This document shows positions 24,456 through 35,699 of a stretch of DNA of 64,000 bases, one piece after another; within the stretch, counting starts at the first letter, position 1; the number at the start of each line of letters is the position of its first letter. Source of the stretch: Epiperipatus broadwayi (lineage: Eukaryota; Onychophora; Udeonychophora; Euonychophora; Peripatidae); assembly GCA_028023455.1 (NCBI GenBank), contig JAQFVV010006238.1, forward strand, positions 2,922,572-2,986,571. The letters are read 5' to 3'. A program made the translations under genes and the position numbers. Under the pieces are notes generated by a model that saw only the letters and a program-made list of their open reading frames with translations, was not told the DNA's origin and did not search any database.

Positions 24456-27400
24456 AAAGGAGTTTGCTATTAACTGAAAGGAGACCCTTTGATTCCTCTT
24501 GGAGGCCTTAAAGGAACCGAGCAGGGCAAATTCCTAATGTCCACTCCATAGGTTCTTGTCGTTGCAGCTGTTATTACTATGTGATTATTCATATAGTATA
24601 CAAACATGGATGGGCTGCTCACCAACACACATTAGCCAGCGTGGTGAGTTTATTGGCTTTTTACCTCTGAGTTTAAGATCGAGAAACACCATGGTCTTTC
24701 TTCTCAGTGCCTGATAAGGCAGAATGAATGTTTGTGTAAATGATAAATATTTTTCCAATACATATATACAATTATGACAGACAAAAATAAAGCATGGCCT
24801 TTATTCCCAGGAGGCTGTAAAGTCACCAACCAAGGCAGTGGTTGGTGGCCAAAGGCGGAGGGTGCTAAGAATCCCGTGATTGTGGACCCAGGCTGCCATT
24901 TGATGACGACTTTTTATTTAGGTACTTACAACTGCAGATCACTTTCAAGTGAAGGAAGATTGCAAGAATTAGAAGAAGAATTGTCTTATATTAAATGGGA
25001 CATTATTGGACTTTGTGAAATTAGAAGAAAAGGTGAAGAAACAATTGATTTAAAAAGTGGACATATACTCTATTATAAAGGCACACATATTGGAAATACA
25101 AGTGGAGTAGGATTCATTATAAATAAAAAGTGGAAGAACAATATTGTGGAGATTGATGGTGTATCAGACAGAGTTACAAGATTAGTTATACAACTTAATA
25201 GCAGATACCAAATGCAGATAATTCAGGTTTATGCCCCAACAAGTTCTCATAATGATGAAGTAGTAGAAGATTTTTATATGGATGTACAAAAGGCTTTTGA
25301 TCAGAGTAAACAACATTTTAAAATTGTTATGGGAGACTTTAATGCTAGAATTGGTAGACAAATGAAAGATGAAATTGCTGTAGGTAATTTTGGTTATGGT
25401 AATAGAAATGAGAGAGGACATAGACTTGTGGAGTTTGCAGAAAAAGAAAAACTTTATATTATGAATTCATTTTTTGAGAAAAATGTTAAAAGGAAATGGA
25501 CATGGAAGCATCCAAATGAAGGTACAGCAGAATTGGATTATATTTTGACTAACAGGAAATACATATTTCAAGATTGTAATGTTCTTAATAATTTTAACAC
25601 AGGAAGTGATCATCGATTAGTAAGGTGTAAGTTATGTGTTAATGTAAAACTAGAGAGACAAAAATTATTGAGAAAAACAATATTTACAGTTGATATTCCT
25701 AATCTTCAGAAACATTCTAATGAATTTAAATTAGAACTTACAAATAGGTTTCAAGTGTTAGGAGATTTTGAACATGATTCAGATTTGAATGAAATTAATA
25801 TGAAAATAACTGATACACTTTTAAAAAATGCAACAAAGATATCTGGTAGAAAAAAGCAGCAATTGACTAATAAAATTTTTACTGAGACTAGAGAATTTAT
25901 GAAGAAAAGAAGGAATATGAAGATATACAAAAATGATGTATTAAAAAGAATTGAATATCTCGAATTTTGTAAAATGGTACGGAAAAAAGTTGAAAATGAT
26001 ATAAGAAAGTATAACTGTGAAATAGCAAGGAAAGGTGTAGAAGAAAATAAAAGTCTCAAGAATGTTAAACAACATTTTGGTATTGGTAGGAAATTTATAT
26101 CTGCAATAAGAAAAAAAGATGGAATTATTACTAAAAAGAGAGATGACATCATGAAATTGGTAGAAGATTTTTATCAAGAATTATATAGTAATAAAGAACA
26201 AGTACCTCCTATATCTATTACATCTTCCGAATTGCCCAGAATTTTAAATGAAGAAGTGAGACATGCAATTAAATGTATGAAGAAAGGAAAGGCTCCAGGA
26301 AATGATGGAATTATAATTGATATATTAAAAGAAGCAGGTGAAGAAATAGAAACAATTTTAGCAAAGTTATATACCAAGTGTCTAAATGATAAAGATGTAC
26401 CAGAAGATTGGAAGAATGCAGTGATAATATTAATATTTAAAAAAGGTGATAAAGAAGATATTAGAAATTACAGACCTATCAGCCTTTTATCAGTTTTATA
26501 TAAAAATTTTACCAAGATAATTACAACTCGTCTACAGAGAACTTTGGATTTCCACCAACCAAGAAAACAAGCTAGATTTAAAAGTGGTTTTAGTACAATA
26601 GATCATATCCAGGTATTGAAAGAAGTCATAGAAAGGACAAATGAATATGAGTTGTCATTATGTTTTGGATTTGTAGATTATGAAAAGGCATTCGATTCTA
26701 TACACATTTCTTCAGTGATTAAAGCATTGGATCATCAAGATATAGATCCAGGATATTGTCATATTTTAAAGAATATTTATAAAAATGCAACAGCAACAAT
26801 TAGATTACATAATAATACCGGAAAAATCAACATTGAGAAAGGTGTAAGGCAAGGTGACTCCATATCTCCAAAACTTTTTACAGCAGTGCTGCAAGAAGTA
26901 TTTTGTGGATTAAAATGGGAAACTAAAGGAATGAAAGTAAATGGAGAGTATTTAAGTCATTTAGATTTTGCAGATGATGTAGTTGTTTTTGCAAATAATG
27001 CTTCAGAGCTGCAGGAAATGTTGCAGGAGTTATCAGATGAAAGTAGAAAAGTAGGACTAAAGATAAATGTTAAAAAGACTAAAGTAATGTTTAATCGATT
27101 TGCTCAAAATATGAAAATAAAGATTGATTATGAAGAATTAGAAGAAGTTAACAGTTACAAATACCTAGGTCAGATTATTATTACAGATGGAAACATAATG
27201 GAGGAAATTAATCATAGAATTAAACTTGGTTGGAGTGCTTTTGGTAGAAATAACTTGATACTAAAAGGAAATATGCCTATGTGTTTGAAAAGAATGGTTT
27301 TTAACAAATGTGTTTTACCAGTTCTTACTTATGGATCTGAGCCTTGGACACTTAATAGAAGAGCAATACAGAGACTTCAGACCACTCAAAGGAGTATGGA

Positions 27401-27742
27401 GAGATGTATGTTGGGAGTAACAAGAAGAGATCGAAAATGCAATGTATGGGTAAGACAGCAAACAGGTGTTACTGACCTTATTGAAAAAATTAAAAGATTG
27501 AAATGGAGTTGGGCTGGACGTATTGCTAGAAGAAATGATAATAGATGGACAATTGAAATTTTAAACTGGATTCCAAAAGATTGTAAAAGACCCAGAAAGA
27601 GACCACATGTGAGATGGATGGATGAAATAAGAAAATGTGCAGGGGTGTTGTGGAAAAGAGAAGCTAAAGATCGGAGATGTATTAAACTTGGAGTGACCTT
27701 CATCCTGCAGTGGATTGATAATGGTTGATGATGATGATGATT
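24456..27742 (+). mobile_element. full-length RTE-clade non-LTR retrotransposon
   Basis: The 5' boundary is set by where similarity to the decayed copy at 61.87 kb begins (AAGGAGTTTGCTATTAACTG here). About 318 bp of 5' leader precede one ORF. The 3' end is a short (GAT)n tail directly after the ORF stop, with almost no 3' UTR. A single ORF, 3.3 kb total length and a trinucleotide tail are typical of the RTE clade. The leader is conserved with the 61.9 kb copy and probably holds the internal promoter (inference). No clear target duplication was found; the right flank abuts a decayed RTE 3' end in opposite orientation. Confidence 0.88.
24774..27728 (+). CDS. RTE endonuclease/reverse transcriptase, intact 984-aa ORF
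   Basis: This is the retrotransposition enzyme: it nicks target DNA and copies the element RNA from the nick. Residues ~45-290 are an AP-like (EEP) endonuclease: TYNCRS (N53), CEIRR (E82), VYAPT (153-156), GDFNARIG (D188, N190), AELDYIL (D255) and SDHRLV (D279, H280). Residues ~480-800 are the RT: APGNDG, IFKKGD, NYRPISLLSVLYKNF, FVDYEKAFDS (D635), VRQGDSISPKLF, LDFADDVVVF (D734, D735) and YKYLGQ. The C-terminal ~180 residues are the family extension. Start: the Met at 24774 and following codons are conserved at 62214 in the decayed copy. There is no stop or frameshift and all catalytic residues looked for are present. One oddity is QARFKSGF, where most relatives have Gly in QAGF. It looks competent. 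Confidence 0.93.
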   Translation: MTDKNKAWPLFPGGCKVTNQGSGWWPKAEGAKNPVIVDPGCHLMTTFYLGTYNCRSLSSEGRLQELEEELSYIKWDIIGLCEIRRKGEETIDLKSGHILYYKGTHIGNTSGVGFIINKKWKNNIVEIDGVSDRVTRLVIQLNSRYQMQIIQVYAPTSSHNDEVVEDFYMDVQKAFDQSKQHFKIVMGDFNARIGRQMKDEIAVGNFGYGNRNERGHRLVEFAEKEKLYIMNSFFEKNVKRKWTWKHPNEGTAELDYILTNRKYIFQDCNVLNNFNTGSDHRLVRCKLCVNVKLERQKLLRKTIFTVDIPNLQKHSNEFKLELTNRFQVLGDFEHDSDLNEINMKITDTLLKNATKISGRKKQQLTNKIFTETREFMKKRRNMKIYKNDVLKRIEYLEFCKMVRKKVENDIRKYNCEIARKGVEENKSLKNVKQHFGIGRKFISAIRKKDGIITKKRDDIMKLVEDFYQELYSNKEQVPPISITSSELPRILNEEVRHAIKCMKKGKAPGNDGIIIDILKEAGEEIETILAKLYTKCLNDKDVPEDWKNAVIILIFKKGDKEDIRNYRPISLLSVLYKNFTKIITTRLQRTLDFHQPRKQARFKSGFSTIDHIQVLKEVIERTNEYELSLCFGFVDYEKAFDSIHISSVIKALDHQDIDPGYCHILKNIYKNATATIRLHNNTGKINIEKGVRQGDSISPKLFTAVLQEVFCGLKWETKGMKVNGEYLSHLDFADDVVVFANNASELQEMLQELSDESRKVGLKINVKKTKVMFNRFAQNMKIKIDYEELEEVNSYKYLGQIIITDGNIMEEINHRIKLGWSAFGRNNLILKGNMPMCLKRMVFNKCVLPVLTYGSEPWTLNRRAIQRLQTTQRSMERCMLGVTRRDRKCNVWVRQQTGVTDLIEKIKRLKWSWAGRIARRNDNRWTIEILNWIPKDCKRPRKRPHVRWMDEIRKCAGVLWKREAKDRRCIKLGVTFILQWIDNG

Positions 27743-27759
27743 ACCAACATCATTATTTT

Positions 27760-27850
27760 TAAATATAATTAATACACTGCAGGAGAAAGTATCTCCCAAT
27801 TTAATAGTTTTTCTGATTTTTATCTCATAATATCCATGGTCTCCCTTTAG
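27760..27850 (-). mobile_element. decayed RTE 3' end, tail to tail with the intact copy
   Basis: On the minus strand, AAATTGGGAGATACTTTCTC and CTGCAGTGTATTAATTA correspond to the ORF end of the intact element (AAACTTGGAGTGACCTTCATC..CTGCAGTGGATTGATAA). It converges on the 3' tail of the intact RTE. Confidence 0.55.
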
Positions 27851-28419
27851 ATATTTAGTTTAGAACTGCAATTGGATATCTATCACTATTTTTAGCAACA
27901 TTCATTCTAACTTTTAAATTATTTCAATGATTTCAATAATACTTGTTTATTTTTTCATCCATGTATGTCACTTTCAATTTCTTTTTGTAGAAAAAGATGA
28001 ACATGGACAAAAAATAAACTAGCATTATTGAAATGATCAAGTAGATAGAATGAAATTGGGCTGGACATCATGTTATTTAAGCCCTATGTGGGTTGGCACA
28101 GTCATATCATTAATTTTTTGCAAACCAATTGAAAACATTCTTATGACTTATGGCTTCACTTCCACACACAATGTGAATCATTTCAAATATTGTAGTAGGA
28201 GTTTCCCCAATTTAAAACTTAATAGTAGCATATTATTACACCATGAGTTAAGATCCAAATATACTGTAACATTTCATTTTGTAACTTATGGTTCAGCCAT
28301 TCTAGCAATTTTAATATTTTGTGATAAATAATAGGTAACGTGTGTTGATTGATTAGAGAGATCTTGCTGTAAGAAGCTTCAAGAAAGAACCAGTTCCCAG
28401 GCATTTTTTTACTGGGACA

Positions 28420-28790
28420 CAAGTTGCCTTGACAACAGATTGAGTTTGTATTGTTATTGGTATTATTTAAGTAATGACTGCTTTGTAAGAATTTACAGTT
28501 ATAAACTTATCTAACCTTGAGCATTATTAGTTTTGTTTTAATTAATAAATTGGTTAGAATGCAGTTTGAAAATTATTATTGATTGTTAGTCAGCTCTCAG
28601 AACAGGTTAAATTTACCTATTTAATGAGGTTTATTTATACTTCTTTGAATTAATAATTTCACTCTCTATAGTCAAGTTGCAATCTTTAATGTCTATACAA
28701 ACTTATTAGACTATAGATTTCCACCTTTATTGTTAGAAGGAATTTTGACAACAGATTGAGATTATTATCAATATAGATATTGTTTAAGTG
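28420..28790 (-). repeat. ~320 bp direct repeat, related to the 35.7 kb dimer
   Basis: GACAACAGATTGAG at about 28432 and 28748 gives a ~316 bp period. The intervening TCAGAACAGGTTAAATTTAC and TTTCCACCTTTATTGTTA blocks are reverse complements of sequence at 35.7-36.2 kb. Confidence 0.65.
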
Positions 28791-28819
28791 TTGACTGTTT
28801 TCACGCACACACACATAAA

Positions 28820-29083
28820 TATAATAACAATAAAAATAATAAATATAATGTCTTATAGAAGTACTTTTGGTTAATTACTTAACCTTTTTGGACTGCCATT
28901 TAATTTTAAAAAAAAAACATATTGGAAGCAAAGTTGAGTCGATGACATTTGCTTCCTTTGTTTTTTTCATTAAATGGCAGTTAAAGAGGGTTAAGTAATT
29001 AACTGAAGTACTTCTGCAAATTGTAAAACTGTATACAATAGTTAATCACCATTATATTTATTTATTTATTTTATTGTTATTAC
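28820..29083. repeat. foldback repeat, ~90 bp arms
   Basis: AGAAGTACTTTTGGTTAATT..GACTGCCATTTAAT (28857-28907) is complementary to ATTAAATGGCAGTT..AATTAACTGAAGTACTTCT (28969-29016). Pairing resumes outside with AATAACAATAAAAATAATAA against TTATTTATTTTATTGTTATT, with a ~30 bp insertion in the right arm. Confidence 0.7.
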
Positions 29084-29299
29084 AATATTTATTAAATATC
29101 AGACACATTTTATTATATATATTAAAACATCAATAAAAAACAATTAATGTAAAAAATTGAATAATGTAGTTAAGAAAAATAAGACAACTTCACAACTGAC
29201 AGAATACAAACTCAGAGGAAAATGAGAAAATGGTTAAATAAAAAAATGATTCGTGATGACATTTATACAGACAGACAAGTACATCAGAGAGAGAGAGTA

Positions 29300-29589
29300 A
29301 GGATGAGTACTTAGAATTGATTAGAAATTTGAGTAAGATTAAAAGAAGAGTAGGGGTAGTTGGATTATTACCAAGATTTGACAAGAGGCATTTGTAAGTT
29401 GGGGCATGTTCTATAAATGAGAGATTGAAAAAATTGTGTGAGAGAAATAATGTTATGTTTGTGGATGTATGGGATTGGTTTATTGGAAAAAGGGAGTTAT
29501 ATAGAAAAGATGGATTGCACTTAGAAAAACAAGGAAGTGAAGTTTTAGGGAGTCTGATGCTTAAAGAATATAATTCGGGACACTTTTAA
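29300..29589 (+). pseudogene. SGNH hydrolase/esterase-like domain of the LINE ORF1
   Basis: The frame shows VGVVGLLPRFDKRHL, then after a stop at 29396-29398 NERLKKLCERNNVMFVDVWD, and finally YRKDGLHLEKQGSEVL, with the DGLHL motif that carries the catalytic Asp/His of SGNH hydrolases. It ends at a stop near 29587. The N-terminal nucleophile block is not recognisable. Esterase domains in LINE ORF1 proteins are thought to act on lipids or RNP/membrane association; their role is uncertain. A small carbohydrate-esterase host gene is unlikely given the adjacent endonuclease and RT. Confidence 0.7.
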
Positions 29590-29807
29590 AGAGGGGTGAG
29601 CTTTTAAATTGTAGTATTATCAAAAAGAAGAAGAATGAATGGGATATACGAAATAAGCAAAAGATAGTTGATTTAGATATAAGTGTAGATGTGGATAGGA
29701 ATGAATCTGTAAGATTAAGGGTAAAAAAGTTTTTTTTATAAATGTAATGGAGAAGAAAGAATCAAAACAATTTATAAAAGAGTAGTTATAGAAAAGAAGA
29801 AATTGTT

Positions 29808-30470
29808 AAAATTGGGTATTTGAATATGGAAGATGGTAGGAGATCAGAGAAATGGCCAGAATTAAACAAAGCATTTGAAAATGAAGAGCTTGAGGTATTA
29901 GCAGTAGTGGAAATATATCTAAGAGAAGAACCTATTTTGGAAGATTTGGTATGACAGGGTATAAATAGAAAAAAAAGAAAAAAGGGGTGATGGTATAGGT
30001 GTTATATCGAAAAAATATTTAAATATTGTTAAATGTCATGAGCATTTGTGGTTTGAAATAAGATTGGATAGACAAGAACGGATGGTGGCTATAGTGTATA
30101 TAGCTACTGGAGATAGTCAAACTGTAATGCAGTGGAACAGTTGTATATATAAATGCCTAGTTAAGGATATACAGAGTTTTAAAGAAAAGATGAAGAGAAT
30201 AATGATATAGGAGATACGAATGGACATATTGAAGAAATTGATGATGTAGATAATAAGAATGATCAGTTTTTAAAGGAATATTGTCAATGAGTGAATTTGA
30301 GCATTGGGAATTTATCAAATATTTATGAGGGACAATACACATGGTCTAGGAATTGGTAGAGAAAGAGGGAATGAATAGAATACAGAAAATTAAGATGTTT
30401 GATAATGAATAGAGAGTATGTAATAGTGATCATAACTTCATTGTAATAGAAATGGTTAGTAATGTGATGG
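29808..30470 (+). pseudogene. LINE endonuclease (EEP) remnant
   Basis: Pieces in different frames read KIGYLNMEDGRRSEKWPELN, ELEVLAVVEIYL (the position of the active-site Glu), YTWSRNW and SDHNFIVIEM (the terminal SDH triad). The order matches AP-like endonucleases of non-LTR retrotransposons. There are several frameshifts and stops (for example in the stretch around 29955 and 30210), so no endonuclease can be made. Confidence 0.65.
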
Positions 30471-30691
30471 AGAATAGAAATAAAAGTAGAAACAATAGTG
30501 AAAGATGTGGATGGAGAGGGAATGATAAGAATAAGTTGGAAGAGTATAAAATACAAGTTGAAGATGCCATGGAACAGTTGGTTGGGGATGAATATAAAGA
30601 GTAGTGTGGTGAAATAAAAAAAGTGGCAAATAGGGTTTTAGTTGAGAATATGCAGAAGAATAAAAGTAATAAAAAATGAGAGTTAGTAAAA

Positions 30692-33047
30692 GTGTTAAAA
30701 AGAGACAAGAAGCATGTAGAGAATATAAGTGTGCTATTAAAGAACAAAGAAAGTGAAAAAGATATTAATTCTAAATGGGAAAAGTACTTAGAAAAGAAGA
30801 AGTTGATTAAAATGTATAATTATAGAGAGAGGATGAAGTTGAATAATAAATTGTTGGAGGATATTAATAAGAGTGGAAGAGATGGGAGTAAGAAAATTTG
30901 GAATTACATTAAAAGGATAAATGTAGGGGTGAGGGAGACAGTATTAATAGATGATGAGGGAATAGAGTGTAGCTCTAGAGAAAAATTAGAGAGAATCTTA
31001 AATAGATATGTAATGGATATAGAAAAGATGTTAGATGTGAAGGATTTAGTGATAGAAAACATGAAAGCATTTAGTAATGAAAATATTAAGTTTACAAAAA
31101 ATGAACTGAATGAGGCAGGGAAGAGATTGAAAAGTGGAAAGACAAGAAGTTTATATGGATGGGCAACAGAGATGGTAATGAATTTAGGGCATAGAGCAAA
31201 AGTAAAGTTATTATCATGTTTTAATAAGATGGTACAGAAAGAGAGTTTTTCAGGGTAGCTGGAGTAATACAAGAGTAAGATTATTATTTAAAGGAAAGGG
31301 TAAGGATCATAGAAAGTTAAATAATTATAGACCAATAGCAGTAACATCAGTTTTATATAAAGTTTTTTCATATATGGTGGCTGGAAGAGTTGTAAAATGG
31401 ATGGAAGAGAATAATGTAGTGGGGGAAATGCAAGAAGGTTTTAGGCCAGATAGGCATATAGGATATAGTTTATTTGTAATTACACAACTTATGGATATGA
31501 GTAGGAATTCAGGTAGATTGCTATATATGAGTTTTATAGATATAGAGAAGGCATATGATAGAGTAAATAGAAATAGATTATGGGTAAGTTTAGCAAATTT
31601 GGGAATAGATGAAGCTTTAGTAAATATTATTAAGAAATTATATAAAAATATACTTATCAATTAGGAGATATAGATTCAGTTAAAGTTAAAATTGGGGTGG
31701 GACTAAGGCAAGGATGCACTATGTCACCTATTTTGTTTTTGTTGTATTTGAGTGAAATGGAGAAAGCAATAGAAAGACTAGGAAGAGAGATAGAGATACC
31801 ATTAATAGGTGGCAAGGGAGTATATACTTTGTTGGCTACTTTTTTGTGGATGATATCTTTTTGTGTGCAGAAAGAAAAGAAGATATGGAAGCTATGCTGA
31901 GGACATGTGCAAGGGTGGGTAAAGAGATGGGGATTAAATTTAGTGAAGAAAAATCAAATATAATGATGGTTAATAATGGGGAAAGAGAAGATGTAAAATT
32001 TTTATTGGGGGATATAAAGTTAACTGTGGTGGATAGATATAGTTATTTGGGAATCATTTTGAGTAATCAGAAAAATTGCTTGGATGAATGGGAGGAAAAA
32101 TTGGCAAATGAAGCAAAGAAAAAAAAGGGTTTGGTAAAGAAATTAACAGTGTTTTTATATAATAAATATGATGTAGCTAGAATTGTATGGAAGGGAGTTG
32201 CAGTAGCAGAGTTAACATATGGTGATGTGTTATGTATTAGTAAAAGGGTATTAGATTACATAGAGAAAGTACAAAGGGAAGTAGGAAGACATGCATTAGA
32301 TGCAGAGGTGTGAACAGCAAAGGAGGCAATTCAAGGAGAAATGGGATGGTAACGTTTTTATATGAAAGATGCAAAAAGTAAAATGAAAATGTTTGGTAGG
32401 TTGCAGTTTATGGATAATAAAATAATAGCCAAAATAGTATTTAATTGGGTTATGAGTAAAGAGCAGGCAACAAGATGGGTGAGAAAGATAATGTGGTATG
32501 TAAAAGATTTGGATAAAGAATTTATATCAGTGTACTTGTATAAAAGGTGAGATGATTGTTGAGTGTTATATGGTAAGGAATGGAATAAAAGAATAGATGC
32601 ATTAATAAAGAATAGGGAGTTGGGGAGATGGAGAACTAGTATGGACAGTAAAAAGAGTTTAAATATATATAGAAGTAAATGGAACATTGGGTGTGAGTTA
32701 ATTTATGATAATAGTAAGGAAATTAATTTATTGTTTAAGGCTCGAATGGGATCTTTAGCAACAAGAGAATATACATGTAAATGGAAAAATATGGGTGATT
32801 TAGTCTGCAAATTGTTAAGGAAGATATAGAAAATATTAGGCATCTGTTGATTGAATGTAAATACTTGAAAGCACAAAGGGTACAAATAATGAAATTATGG
32901 AAGAATAAATATGATTATACAGAAAGTGGGTTATTGGTTTTTATACTGGGTTTGGGAAAAGATAAGAGAGATTTAGATATAAAGGCCATAAAGTTGACAA
33001 AGATTATGTTGTGGAAATGGGATGGAGCAGATTGTGGGAAAGCTTAG
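30692..33047 (+). pseudogene. LINE reverse transcriptase and terminal Cys/His region
   Basis: RT blocks in order: SLYGWATEMV, NNYRPIAVTSVLYKVFSYMV (31318 on), GEMQEGFRPDRHIGYSLF, YMSFIDIEKAYDRVNR with the first catalytic Asp, GLRQGCTMSPILFLLYL, and YFFVDDIFLCAE (31820s), where the two catalytic Asp survive but the frame shifts. Then EEKSNIMMVN and SYLGIIL. The last part has CKWKNMGDLVCKL and HLLIECKYLKAQR-like sequence, as in RT-associated zinc-binding ends. At least six frame breaks are visible, so this is a relic. The open pieces 30692-31258, 31374-31664, 31846-32313 and 32563-33047 are its remains, not separate genes. Confidence 0.82.
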
Positions 33048-33089
33048 AGTGGGGAATGGAAGGGGAAGGTAATATAACTAATAGGTTTC

Positions 33090-34575
33090 TTTAGGCATAG
33101 TTGCTGAGAGATTCCTGACTTCATTTAAGGAGAAGTCACAGCACATCACACAAATGATGAATTTGCATTTTTCTGTTTATTTAATTTTTCACAATATCTG
33201 TGGATATTGAGTAGCATGTTTGGTGAGACTATTGTAATAAAAACATATCAATGAGCTCTGGATCGTCTACCACAATGCAAAATAGCTGGGGTTTGAAGCT
33301 GATCTCAATGTATTATTATCAAAGGTTAACATTGCCCATACTTTTCCAAGTTATATTATAGATCAAGTCATAACGTTAAGTATAGCTTTTTATACATCAG
33401 TACTAAACAAACAAAATGAAGTGTATTAATGCACGGAGCCATGATCGTAATGAAGAGAAATAGAAAATGTTAACACAGAAATTACTAATAAAACACTTAT
33501 CTGCGTTGATATTATCATGCAGCGCAGAAATAAAAATATTTAGAAATAAATGTTAATATTAAAAATAAACATTTTTAGTAATTAAAACTTTTATTTCACA
33601 ATATTCTTTTATTTAAAACTTAAATAAACAATTTTATCTAAATAAATGTATTTTGTAGAATATTTTTATTAAGCGATTGTGTATATATATTGTTTAGTAC
33701 TACTATTTAAATTTAGTTAAGCAAAAAAAAAATTATACGTATTTTTTTTGTTTGCATTAGTAGTAACAATTTTCATTAACAAATTTATTTATTTTTTGGT
33801 TCAACAATTATAGTATATGACTGAATATTTTATAATGCACGAGTAAGTATATACTTTTTTTTTAAAATGAAGTGGGATATTCTGAAGCATTTAAAAAAAA
33901 TTCGTTTGATGTTAGATTCAGTTCAGATAAGACTGACCCCAAAAATTCCTTTATAAAAATTAATATATTATATAAATGACCATTAAAAACAAATATATTA
34001 ATCTTTAACTGGGAATAACGTTTATATCTGGTTAGAAATGATATAATAATCTTAATTTTAATAAATGATTAATAATAAATATTAACGTATATATCGGAAA
34101 TGGATAGTATCAAAGATATTAATTCAAAAACTTTGAGACTTATAATTACAACATATATATATATACTTGCATGTATATATAATGTATTACTAACTATGAC
34201 ACTTGGTTGTGCAACCATATTTCTGTCTTTTAATTACATATATAGGAATAATGAAATCTCTTTTTTTTTCTATTTTTGTTGCTCTTGTCTTCTGGGATTC
34301 ATATTTCACCCAGATAAAATCTGAAACTTTTACAGGTTCATATCAAGATTTCTTTTTATAGCTATCCTATACCCATTCTAGCTAGCTAGCTGTCCAGTAT
34401 TGATCATTACATGAATATATAATTAACTATTGTAGTTTGTAGACTTTGAGCAATCTCTTTAACTATTGAGGAGAGGATTTGTTCTGCAGGGTGGATTTTT
34501 ATCTGTTTTACCTATTTAAATGACAGTTATATATATATAAACTAGGTTTTAACTTATATTGTAATCATTTTCAGT
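33090..34575. other. no gene recognised
   Basis: AT-rich sequence; an AT-rich frame at 34100-34324 is hydrophobic but has no family signature. Confidence 0.4.
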
Positions 34576-34579
34576 ACTT

Positions 34580-34990
34580 AATTCATTGTAGAATAAGATT
34601 TGTTCTTAGGTTTAATTTAGTTTTTATGATCCGTGGCTTCTCTATATTATTATAGAAAGCTTTCTTATTTTATACATATTACATGCTAACATTTTCTAAA
34701 TCTCTTATAATCTATAAAAATCCATTTACAACTTCAACCTCACATGTATTGCTATTGTTTTAGCAACATATCAGTTGAAGTTCATTACAGTTTTGTAATT
34801 CTTTCAACAACCAGTGCAACTTTTATGTATTCTTCCCAATGTATTCCACTTTTAGTCCTCTTTATGGATCTTAAAATATACTTCTCCATACATTGCTTTG
34901 TGGTCTGCAGTCTCTTTCACTCTAGTAAACATTAAAGTTTCAGACACATACATAAGCAATAATGAATACTTTTATGTAAAGACCTCTTTT
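34580..34990 (-). pseudogene. decayed 5'-truncated RTE copy
   Basis: On the minus strand, SETLMFTRVKETADHKAMYG parallels SEPWTLNRRAIQRLQTTQRS-type sequence of the intact RTE (residues ~855-875), and the 3' end near 34580-34630 matches the ORF end. Only the C-terminal extension is represented. Many frame breaks. Confidence 0.55.
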
Positions 34991-35333
34991 TTCAGTAGTT
35001 ATATTCTTTTTTAATGTATACATTTTTTGTAATATATATTACATATGTAAAATATTATTATTATATATAAATATTATAGAAAATCATATAACATTACAAT
35101 ATTAGTCAAAAAAAAAATGAGGGGGCTATTTTATTTTGTGTGTATATATATATATGTTATATTTATCTTGTTGAATTTCAATTAAAAATGTGTATTTGTA
35201 ATTAAATGAAACCATAATTGTGGAAGAATTTTAGTAATTTTTTTTGTTTGTTTGTATTGGCTAGTTTTGCAATGTTTTATGGTGTTTTATTTTATTTATA
35301 ATTACTAGTATAGCTGTAAGCAGTATTTAATTA

Positions 35334-35337
<4 letters not shown>

Positions 35338-35378
<41 letters not shown>
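35338..35378. repeat. (AT)n microsatellite
   Basis: About 20 uninterrupted AT/TA units. Confidence 0.95.
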
Positions 35379-35384
<6 letters not shown>

Positions 35385-35699
35385 TTTTAATGTGTGGAAT
35401 TATTCATTTATAAGCACTTAACTTAGAACAGTGGCTAATAAAAACCAACTGCCACAGGCTAAGAGTTTAAAACTGAAATCTTGAATGCAATTAAAAGTAG
35501 GATCTATATATACATGTAAATTCTATTAAAGCAGCCAAAACTTAGACAATGTCAATATCATATAATTATAAAAGTATAAGTTTTAACTAAGACTAATGTA
35601 ATCATAAATATATGAAGATCGTATAGAGAATAGCATTCATAAAGTCTGTATTTTATTAATTTTTTAATCCGTATGTGCTTAACCGATTTTTGACTATTA

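Larger units (their letters stand above)
29180..33080 (+). mobile_element. decayed LINE with SGNH-esterase, endonuclease and RT parts
   Basis: A contiguous ~3.9 kb element relic reads on the plus strand: an SGNH domain, an EEP endonuclease, RT and a terminal Cys/His part, in that order. The plus strand is conspicuously purine-rich and C-poor throughout, unlike the flanks. SGNH/esterase domains are known in ORF1 of CR1/L2-group LINEs, while the Cys/His C-terminus resembles I-group elements, so the clade is left open. Frameshifts and stops break every part. Confidence 0.8.

Noticed and set aside
25182-26377. Minus-strand frames inside the RTE ORF
   Set aside because: Antisense shadows of a 984-codon ORF with clear domains on the plus strand.
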